This document shows positions 54,501 to 64,000 of a DNA stretch of 64,000 nucleotides, one piece after another. Under the pieces are notes generated by a model. It did not search any database. It was not told where the DNA came from and saw only the letters and a program-made list of their open reading frames with translations. Made by a program: the position numbers and the translations under genes. The DNA is from Brienomyrus brachyistius (lineage: Eukaryota > Chordata > Actinopteri > Osteoglossiformes > Mormyridae), in contig NC_064536.1 in assembly GCF_023856365.1 (NCBI RefSeq), forward strand, positions 40,369,276 through 40,433,275, read 5' to 3'. The stretch's first letter is position 1. Each line of letters starts with the position of its first letter.

Positions 54501-55893
54501 TGCGGGACACGGCTCAGACCACGGCTTCCTAGCTCATCGGTCATGGCTCAGCTCGCTGCCTCCTAGCTCACAGGACGCGGCTCAGCTTGGGGCATCCCAG
54601 CTTGCGGAACGCGGCTCAGCTCGTGGCCTCTCAGCTCACGGCTTCCTAGCTCGCGACACGCAGCTCAGCCTGCGGCCTCCTCGCTCGCGCCACGCGGCTC
54701 AGCTCAGAGCCTCATTGCTCACGCCACGCGGCTCAGCTCGTGGTCTTCCAGCTCATGCCACGCAGCTCTGTTCACAGCCTCCTACCTCACGCCTTCCTCG
54801 AGTGATCTGATGGCGGAAAAAATTGCCCTCCAGAGATTGTATTATTTTATTTTAGCTGGGTTTCTCGGAACAAAATTCTCTAAATATCGCTTTCTTAAAA
54901 AGGAGTCCGAGGAGTCTTTTATTTCGAGAAAATATTTATTAGTGTCCGATATTGACTGGGTCTGGCTACAGATGGCAGGAGAGGATGACAAATTGTTGGA
55001 TGCTTTAGACTATGATTTCAGCAATGTTTGAGGCCTCTTAGCTTGCGGGACACGGCTCAGACCACGGCTTCCTAGCTCATCGGTCATGGCTCAGCTCGCT
55101 GCCTCCTAGCTCACAGGACGCGGCTCAGCTTGGGGCATCCTAGCTTGCGGAACGCGGCTCAGCTCGTGGCCTCTCAGCTCACTGCTTCCTAGCTCGCGAC
55201 ACGCAGCTCAGCCTGCGGCCTCCTCGCTCGCGCCACGCGGCTCAGCTCAGAGCCTCATTGCTCACGCCACGCGGCTCAGCTCGTGGTCTTCCAGCTCATG
55301 CCACGCAGCGCTGTTCACAGCCTCCTACCTCACGCCTTCCTCGAGTGATCTGATGCCGGAAAAAATTGCCCTCCAGAGATTGTATTGTTTTATTTTAGCT
55401 GGGTTTCTCGGAACAAAATTCTCTAAATATCGCTTTCTTAAAAAGGAGTCCGAGGAGTCTTTTATTTCGAGAAAATATTTATTAGTGTCCGATATTGACT
55501 GGGTCTGGCTACAGATGGCAGGAGAGGATGACAAATTGTTGGATGCTTTAGACTACGATTTCAGCAATGTTTGTGGCCTCAGCTTGCGGGACATGGCTCA
55601 GACCACGGCTTCCTTGCTCATCGGTCATGGCTCAGCTCGCTGCCTCCTAGCTCACAGGACGCGGCTCAGCTTAGGGCATCCCAGCTTGCGGAACGCGGCT
55701 CAGCTCGTGGCCTCTCAGCTCACGGCTTCCTAGCTCGCGACACGCAGCTCAGCCTGCGGCTTCCTCGCTCGCGCCACGCGGCTCAGCTCAGAGCCTCATT
55801 GCTCACGCCACGCGGCTCAGCTCGTGGTTTTCTAGCTCATGCCACGCAGCTCTGTTCACAGCCTCGTACCTCACGCCTTCCTCGAGTGATCTG
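51554..55893. repeat. Four-unit higher-order repeat (2,170 bp)
   Basis: Unit starts at 51554-53724 are repeated at 53724-55894 with a 2,170-bp period. The variant pair (a unit lacking CTT before AGCTTGCGGG, with a TAGCTGATCGG variant, at 51231 and 53401) marks it. Homology weakens toward the right end. Confidence 0.65.
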
Positions 55894-58800
55894 ATGGCGG
55901 AAAAAATTGCCCTCCAGAGATTGTATTTTTTTATTTTAGCTGGGCTTTTAGGCACAAAATTCTCTAAATATCGCTTTCTTAAAAAGGAGTCCGAGGAGTC
56001 TTTTATTTCGAGAAAATATTTATTAGTGTCTGATATTGACTGGGTCTGGCTACAGATGGCAGGAGAGGATGACAAATTGTTGGATGCTTTAGACTACGAT
56101 TTCAGCAATGTTTGAGGCCTCTTAGCTTGCGGGACACGGCTCAGACCACGGCTTCCTAGCTCATCGGTCATGGCTCAGCTCGCTGCCTCCTAGCTCACAG
56201 GACGCGGCTCAGCTTGGGGCATCCCAGCTTGCGGAACGCGGCTCAGCTCGTGGCCTCTCAGCTCACGGTTTCCTAGCTCGTGACACGCAGCTCAGCCTGC
56301 GGCCTCCTCGCTCGCGCCACGCGGCTCAGCTCAGAGCCTCATTGCTCACGCCACGCGGCTCAGCTCGTGGTCTTCCAGCTCATGCCACGCAGCTCTGTTC
56401 ACAGCCTCCTACCTCACGCCTTCCTCGAGTGATCTGATGGCGGAAAAAATTGCCCTCCAGAGATTGTATTATTTTATTTTAGCTGGGTTTCTCGGAACAA
56501 AATTCTCTAAATATCGCTTTCTTAAAAAGGAGTCCGAGGAGTCTTTTATTTCGAGAAAATATTTATTAGTGTCCGATATTGACTGGGTCTGGCTACAGAT
56601 GGCAGGAGAGGATGACAAATTGTTGGATGCTTTAGACTATGATTTCAGCAATGTTTGAGGCCTCTTAGCTTGCGGGACACGGCTCAGACCACGGCTTCCT
56701 AGCTCATCGGTCATGGCTCAGCTCGCTGCCTCCTAGCTCACAGGACGCGGCTCAGCTTGGGGCATCCTAGCTTGCGGAACGCGGCTCAGCTCGTGGCCTC
56801 TCAGCTCACGGCTTCCTAGCTCGCGACATGCAGCTCAGCCTGCGGCCTCCTCGCTCGCGCCACGCGGCTCAGCCTGCGGCCTCCTCGCTCGCGCCACGCG
56901 GCTCAGCTCAGAGCCTCATTGCTCACGCCACGCGGCTCAGCTCGTGGTCTTCCAGCTCATGCCACGCAGCTCTGTTCACAGCCTCCTACCTCACGCCTTC
57001 CTCGAGTGATCTGATGGCGGAAAAAATTGCCCTCCAGAGATTGTATTATTTTATTTTAGCTGGGTTTCTCGGAACAAAATTCTCTAAATATCGCTTTCTT
57101 AAAAAGGAGTCCGAGGAGTCTTTTATTTCGAGAAAATATTTATTAGTGTCCGATATTGACTGGGTCTGGCTACAGATGGCAGGAGAGGATGACAAATTGT
57201 TGGATGCTTTAGACTATGATTTCAGCAATGTTTGAGGCCTCTTAGCTTGCGGGACACGGCTCAGACCACGGCTTCCTAGCTCATCGGTCATGGCTCAGCT
57301 CGCTGCCTCCTAGCTCACAGGACGCGGCTCAGCTTGGGGCATCCTAGCTTGCGGAACGCGGCTCAGCTCGTGGCCTCTCAGCTCACGGCTTCCTAGCTCG
57401 CGACATGCAGCTCAGCCTGCGGCCTCCTCGCTCGCGCCACGCGGCTCAGCCTGCGGCCTCCTCGCTCGCGCCACGCGGCTCAGCTCAGAGCCTCATTGCT
57501 CACACCACGCGGCTCAGCTCGTGGTCTTCCAGCTCATGCCACGCAGCTCTGTTCACAGCCTCCTATCTCACGCCTTCCTCGAGTGATCTGATGGCGGAAA
57601 AAATTGCCCTCCAGAGATTGCATTATTTTATTTTAGCTGGTTTTCTCGGAACAAAATTCTCTAAATATCGCTTTCTTAAAAAGGAGTCCCAGGAGTCTTT
57701 TATTTCGAGAAAATATTTATTAGTGTCCGATATTGACTGGGTCTGGCTACAGATGGCAGGAGAGGATGACAAGTTGTTGGATGCTTTAGACTATGATTTT
57801 AGCAATGTTTGAGGCCTCAGCTTGCGGGACACGGCTCAGACCACGGCTTCCTAGCTCATCGCTCATGGCTCAGCTCGCTGCCTCCTATCTCACAGGACGC
57901 GGCTCAGCTTGGGGCATCCCAGCTTGCGGAACGCGGCTCAGCTCGTGGCCTCTCAGCTCACGGCTTCCTAGCTCGCGACACGCAGCTCAGCCTGCGGCCT
58001 CCTCGCTCGCGCCACGCGGCTCAGCTCAGAGCCTCATTGCTCACGCCACGCGGCTCAGCTCGTGGTCTTCCAGCTCATGCCACGCAGCTCTGTTCACAGC
58101 CTCCTATCTCACGCCTTCCTCGAGTGATCTGATGGCGGAAACAATTGCCCTCCAGAGATTGCATTATTTTATTTTAGCTGGGTTTCTCGGAACAAAATTC
58201 TCTAAATATCGCTTTCTTAAAAAGGAGTCCGAGGAGTCTTTTATTTCGAGAAAATATTTATGAGTGTCCGATATTGACTGGGTCTGGCTACAGATGGCAG
58301 GAGAGGATGACAAATTGTTGGATGCTTTAGACTACGATTTCAGCAATGTTTGAGGCCTCTTAGCTTGCGGGACACGGCTCAGACCACGGCTTCCTAGCTC
58401 ATCGGTCATGGCTCAGCTCGCTGCCTCCTAGCTCACAGGACGCGGCTCAGCTTGGGGCATCCCAGCTTGCGGAACGCGGCTCAGCTCGTGGCCTCTCAGC
58501 TCACGGCTTCCTAGCTCGCGACACGCAGCTCAGCCTGCGGCCTCCTCGCTCGCGCCACGCGGCTCAGCTCAGAGCCTCATTGCTCACGCCACGCGGCTCA
58601 GCTCGTGGTCTTCCAGCTCATGCCACGCAGCTCTGTTCACAGCCTCCTACCTCACGCCTTCCTCGAGTGATCTGATGGCGGAAAAAATTGCCCTCCAGAG
58701 ATTGTATTATTTTATTTTAGCTGGGTTTCTCGGAACAAAATTCTCTAAATATCGCTTTCTTAAAAAGGAGTCCGAGGAGTCTTTTATTTCGAGAAAATAT

Positions 58801-61800
58801 TTATTAGTGTCCGATATTGACTGGGTCTGGCTACAGATGGCAGGAGAGGATGACAAATTGTTGGATGCTTTAGACTATGATTTCAGCAATGTTTGAGGCC
58901 TCTTAGCTTGCGGGACACGGCTCAGACCACGGCTTCCTAGCTCATCGGTCATGGCTCAGCTCGCTGCCTCCTAGCTCACAGGACGCGGCTCAGCTTGGGG
59001 CATCCTAGCTTGCGGAACGCGGCTCAGCTCGTGGCCTCTCAGCTCACTGCTTCCTAGCTCGCGACACGCAGCTCAGCCTGCGGCCTCCTCGCTCGCGCCA
59101 CGCGGCTCAGCTCAGAGCCTCATTGCTCACGCCACGCGGCTCAGCTCGTGGTCTTCCAGCTCATGCCACGCAGCGCTGTTCACAGCCTCCTACCTCACGC
59201 CTTCCTCGAGTGATCTGATGCCGGAAAAAATTGCCCTCCAGAGATTGTATTGTTTTATTTTAGCTGGGTTTCTCGGAACAAAATTCTCTAAATATCGCTT
59301 TCTTAAAAAGGAGTCCGAGGAGTCTTTTATTTCGAGAAAATATTTATTAGTGTCCGATATTGACTGGGTCTGGCTACAGATGGCAGGAGAGGATGACAAA
59401 TTGTTGGATGCTTTAGACTACGATTTCAGCAATGTTTGTGGCCTCAGCTTGCGGGACATGGCTCAGACCACGGCTTCCTTGCTCATCGGTCATGGCTCAG
59501 CTCGCTGCCTCCTAGCTCACAGGACGCGGCTCAGCTTAGGGCATCCCAGCTTGCGGAACGCGGCTCAGCTCGTGGCCTCTCAGCTCACGGCTTCCTAGCT
59601 CGCGACACGCAGCTCAGCCTGCGGCTTCCTCGCTCGCGCCACGCGGCTCAGCTCAGAGCCTCATTGCTCACGCCACGCGGCTCAGCTCGTGGTTTTCTAG
59701 CTCATGCCACGCAGCTCTGTTCACAGCCTCGTACCTCACGCCTTCCTCGAGTGATCTGATGGCGGAAAAAATTGCCCTCCAGAGATTGTATTTTTTTATT
59801 TTAGCTGGGCTTTTAGGCACAAAATTCTCTAAATATCGCTTTCTTAAAAAGGAGTCCGAGGAGTCTTTTATTTCGAGAAAATATTTATTAGTGTCTGATA
59901 TTGACTGGGTCTGGCTACAGATGGCAGGAGAGGATGACAAATTGTTGGATGCTTTAGACTACGATTTCAGCAATGTTTGAGGCCTCTTAGCTTGCGGGAC
60001 ACGGCTCAGACCACGGCTTCCTAGCTCATCGGTCATGGCTCAGCTCGCTGCCTCCTAGCTCACAGGACGCGGCTCAGCTTGGGGCATCCCAGCTTGCGGA
60101 ACGCGGCTCAGCTCGTGGCCTCTCAGCTCACGGTTTCCTAGCTCGTGACACGCAGCTCAGCCTGCGGCCTCCTCGCTCGCGCCACGCGGCTCAGCTCAGA
60201 GCCTCATTGCTCACGCCACGCGGCTCAGCTCGTGGTCTTCCAGCTCATGCCACGCAGCTCTGTTCACAGCCTCCTACCTCACGCCTTCCTCGAGTGATCT
60301 GATGGCGGAAAAAATTGCCCTCCAGAGATTGTATTATTTTATTTTAGCTGGGTTTCTCGGAACAAAATTCTCTAAATATCGCTTTCTTAAAAAGGAGTCC
60401 GAGGAGTCTTTTATTTCGAGAAAATATTTATTAGTGTCCGATATTGACTGGGTCTGGCTACAGATGGCAGGAGAGGATGACAAATTGTTGGATGCTTTAG
60501 ACTATGATTTCAGCAATGTTTGAGGCCTCTTAGCTTGCGGGACACGGCTCAGACCACGGCTTCCTAGCTCATCGGTCATGGCTCAGCTCGCTGCCTCCTA
60601 GCTCACAGGACGCGGCTCAGCTTGGGGCATCCTAGCTTGCGGAACGCGGCTCAGCTCGTGGCCTCTCAGCTCACGGCTTCCTAGCTCGCGACATGCAGCT
60701 CAGCCTGCGGCCTCCTCGCTCGCGCCACGCGGCTCAGCCTGCGGCCTCCTCGCTCGCGCCACGCGGCTCAGCTCAGAGCCTCATTGCTCACGCCACGCGG
60801 CTCAGCTCGTGGTCTTCCAGCTCATGCCACGCAGCTCTGTTCACAGCCTCCTACCTCACGCCTTCCTCGAGTGATCTGATGGCGGAAAAAATTGCCCTCC
60901 AGAGATTGTATTATTTTATTTTAGCTGGGTTTCTCGGAACAAAATTCTCTAAATATCCCTTTCTTAAAAAGGAGTCCGAGGAGTCTTTTATTTCGAGAAA
61001 ATATTTATTAGTGTCCGATATTGACTGGGTCTGGCTACAGATGGCAGGAGAGGATGACAAATTGTTGGATGCTTTAGACTATGATTTCAGCAATGTTTGA
61101 GGCCTCTTAGCTTGCGGGACACGGCTCAGACCACGGCTTCCTAGCTCATCGGTCATGGCTCAGCTCGCTGCCTCCTAGCTCACAGGACGCGGCTCAGCTT
61201 GGGGCATCCTAGCTTGCGGAACGCGGCTCAGCTCGTGGCCTCTCAGCTCACGGCTTCCTAGCTCGCGACATGCAGCTCAGCCTGCGGCCTCCTCGCTCGC
61301 GCCACGCGGCTCAGCCTGCGGCCTCCTCGCTCGCGCCACGCGGCTCAGCTCAGAGCCTCATTGCTCACACCACGCGGCTCAGCTCGTGGTCTTCCAGCTC
61401 ATGCCACGCAGCTCTGTTCACAGCCTCCTATCTCACGCCTTCCTCGAGTGATCTGATGGCGGAAAAAATTGCCCTCCAGAGATTGCATTATTTTATTTTA
61501 GCTGGTTTTCTCGGAACAAAATTCTCTAAATATCGCTTTCTTAAAAAGGAGTCCCAGGAGTCTTTTATTTCGAGAAAATATTTATTAGTGTCCGATATTG
61601 ACTGGGTCTGGCTACAGATGGCAGGAGAGGATGACAAGTTGTTGGATGCTTTAGACTATGATTTTAGCAATGTTTGAGGCCTCAGCTTGCGGGACACGGC
61701 TCAGACCACGGCTTCCTAGCTCATCGCTCATGGCTCAGCTCGCTGCCTCCTATCTCACAGGACGCGGCTCAGCTTGGGGCATCCCAGCTTGCGGAACGCG

Positions 61801-61996
61801 GCTCAGCTCGTGGCCTCTCAGCTCACGGCTTCCTAGCTCGCGACACGCAGCTCAGCCTGCGGCCTCCTCGCTCGCGCCACGCGGCTCAGCTCAGAGCCTC
61901 ATTGCTCACGCCACGCGGCTCAGCTCGTGGTCTTCCAGCTCATGCCACGCAGCTCTGTTCACAGCCTCCTACCTCACGCCTTCCTCGAGTGATCTG
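54267..61996. repeat. Seven-unit higher-order repeat (3,865 bp), two copies
   Basis: 54267-58131 and 58132-61996 match unit by unit (spacings 543, 543, 541, 543, 577, 577, 541). They share private marks: the TGA-broken frame, the stop-loss unit (55353/59218), the TTTTTTATTTTAG unit (55894/59759), and the two 577-bp units. One visible difference is CGCTTTC versus CCCTTTC near 60957. Confidence 0.9.
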
Positions 61997-64000
61997 ATGG
62001 CGGAAACAATTGCCCTCCAGAGATTGTATTATTTTATTTTAGCTGGGTTTCTCGGAACAAAATTCTCTAAATATCGCTTTCTTAAAAAGGAGTCCGAGGA
62101 GTCTTTTATTTCGAGAAAATATTTATTAGTGTCCGATATTGACTGGGTCTGGCTACAGATGGCAGGAGAGGATGACAAATTGTTGGATGCTTTAGACTAC
62201 GATTTCAGCAATGTTTGAGGCCTCTTAGCTTGCGGGACACGGCTCAGACCACGGCTTCCTAGCTCATCGTTCATGGCTCAGCTCGCTGCCTCCTAGCTCA
62301 CAGGACGCGGCTCAGCTTGGGGCATCCCAGCTTGCGGAACGCGGCTCAGCTCGTGGCTTCTCAGCTCACGGCTTCCTAGCTCGCGACACGCAGCTCAGCC
62401 TGCGGCCTCCTCGCTCGCGCCACGCGGCTCAGCTCAGAGCCTCATTGCTCACGCCACGCGGCTCAGCTCGTGGTCTTCCAGCTCATGCCACGCAGCGCTG
62501 TTCACAGCCTCCTACCTCACGCCTTCCTCGAGTGATCTGATGGCGGAAAAAATTGCCCTCCAGAGATTGTATTATTTTATTTTAGCTGGGTTTCTCGGAA
62601 CAAAATTCTCTAAATATCGCTTTCTTAAAAAGGAGTCCGAGGAGTCTTTTATTTCGAGAAAATATTTATTAGTGTCCGATATTGACTGGGTCTGGCTACA
62701 GATGGCAGGAGAGGATGACAAATTGTTGGATGCTTTAGACTATGATTTCAGCAATGTTTGAGGCCTCTTAGCTTGCGGGACACGGCTCAGACCACGGCTT
62801 CCTAGCTCATCGGTCATGGCTCAGCTCGCTGCCTCCTAGCTCACAGGACGCGGCTCAGCTTGGGGCATCCCAGCTTGCGGAACGCGGCTCAGCTCGTGGC
62901 CTCTCAGCTCACGGCTTCCTAGCTCGCGACACGCAGCTCAGCCTGCGGCCTCCTCGCTCGCGCCACGCGGCTCAGCTCAGAGCCTCATTGCTCGCGCCAC
63001 GCGGCTCAGCTCGTGGTCTTCCAGCTCATGCCACGCAGCTCTGTTCACAGCCTCCTACCTCACGCCTTCCTCGAGTGATCTGATGGCGGAAAAAATTGCC
63101 CTCCAGAGATTGTATTATTTTATTTTAGCTGGGCTTCTAGGCACAAAATTCTCTAAATATCGCTTTCTTAAAAAGGAGTCCGAGGAGTCTTTTATTTCGA
63201 GAAAATATTTATTAGTGTCCGATATTGACTGGGTCTGGCTACAGATGGCAGGAGAGGATGACAAATTGTTGGATGCTTTAGACTACGATTTCAGCAATGT
63301 TTTTGAGGCCTCTTAGCTTGCGGGACACGGCTCAGACCATGGCTTCCTAGCTCATCGGTCATGGCTCAGCTCGCTGCCTCCTAGCTCACAGGACGCGGCT
63401 CAGCTTGGGGCATCCCAGCTTGCGGAACGCGGCTCAGCTCGTGGCCTCTCAGCTCACGGCTTCCTAGCTCGCGACACGCAGCTCAGCCTGCGGCCTCCTC
63501 GCTCGCGCCACGCGGCTCAGCTCAGAGCCTCATTGCTCACGCCACGCGGCTCAGCTCGTGGTCTTCCAGCTCATGCCACGCAGCTCTGTTCACAGCCTCC
63601 TACCTCACGCCTTCCTCGAGTGATCTGATGGCGGAAAAAAATGCCCTCCAGAGATTGTATTTTTTATTTTAGCTGGGCTTCTAGGCACAAAATTCTCTAA
63701 ATATCACTTTCTTAAAAAGGAGTCCGAGGAGTCTTTTATTTCGAGAAAATATTTATTAGTGTCCGATATTGACTGGGTCTGGCTACAGATGGCAGGAGAG
63801 GATGACAAATTGTTGGAGGCTTTAGACTATGATTTCAGCAATGTTTGAGGCCTCTTAGCTTGCGGGACACGGCTCAGACCACGGCTTCCTAGCTCATCGG
63901 TCATGGCTCAGCTCGCTGCCTCCTAGCTCACAGGACGCGGCTCAGCTTGGGGCATCCCAGCTTGCGGAACGCGGCTCAGCTCGTGGCCTCTCAGCTCACG

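Larger units (their letters stand above)
51013..63316 (+). other. Repeated 73-codon frame in the satellite
   Basis: Each unit encodes a peptide beginning MAEKIALQRLYYFILAGFLG, with FSKYRFLKKESEESF in the middle and ending DALDYDFSNV. I count it open in 21 of 24 units. Those at 54267 and 58132 have TGA after the KYL codons, and the one at 63628 has TAG near its start. At 55353 and 59218 the normal stop is lost and the frame runs to 126 codons. The hydrophobic start is not a clear signal peptide. I recognise no domain. Conservation may only reflect recent array homogenisation. Confidence 0.35.
50623..64000. repeat. Satellite array, about 543-bp unit, continuing past the window
   Basis: There are 24 unit starts at the conserved GATCTGATG, from 51013 to 63628, spaced 541, 543, 545 or 577 bp. 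Each unit has a GC-rich half made of imperfect 34-bp sub-repeats (GCTCAGCTCGTGG, CACGCGGCTCAG) and an AT-rich half with a 73-codon frame. The 577-bp units carry one extra 34-bp sub-repeat. The start is a partial unit joined to the minisatellite. The last complete unit is degenerating. Confidence 0.97.

Noticed and set aside
55325..56075. Minus-strand frames (MSSSPAICSQTQ start) in the satellite
   Set aside because: Antisense of the repeated plus frame, present only where variants remove stops.

Overview
The window looks like ray-finned (teleost) fish nuclear DNA. It has intron-split immunoglobulin-domain exons of the CD300 (CMRF35-like) / polymeric-Ig-receptor-like family, eukaryotic tRNA genes, tRNA-derived SINEs ending in ATGG repeats, an RTE-like LINE, Tigger-like and other TIR elements, LTR retrotransposons and long satellite arrays. 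Nothing bacterial or organellar was seen.

Layout. Positions 1-15341 and 18874-42067 are two copies of one recent segmental duplication, nearly identical by eye apart from a few large indels. Each copy carries four older, diverged cassettes in the same order: A, B, B' and C. Each cassette begins with an ETS-site-rich proximal promoter and a short signal-peptide exon. B and B' are orphan leaders with no Ig exon. In copy 2, cassette A (leader, two D1-type V domains, one D2-type V domain, a 25-nt exon, a TM/tail exon) and cassette C (leader, D1, D2, 25-nt exon, a different TM exon, tail exon) can be assembled in frame. In copy 1, a net 6,166-bp deletion removed every Ig exon of A, a net 1,660-bp deletion removed D1 of C, and the duplication edge removed the 3' exons of C. 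Copy 1 therefore looks like a decayed version of copy 2.

The spacer (15342-18873) holds a tRNA-Arg(ACG), a tRNA-Glu(TTC) with an altered T-loop, SINE pieces, and a broken retroviral integrase fragment joined to an LTR. Beyond copy 2, from 42068, there is a small LTR element with a proline-rich ORF, then the last exons of receptor C2, then a decayed Gypsy-type element (45919-49907). A 17-copy 31/32-bp minisatellite follows (about 50084-50622). A satellite of about 543 bp per unit then runs off the window end (50623-64000). It contains higher-order repeats of four units (2,170 bp) and seven units (3,865 bp), and most units keep a 73-codon open frame.

The working genes, if any, are the two membrane Ig receptors A2 and C2 and one or both tRNAs. 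A2 has a nonsense mutation in one skippable V exon. C2 has an intact exon chain, but its tail runs into retroelement sequence. Exon structures come from reading splice sites and phases by eye; no transcript evidence was available.
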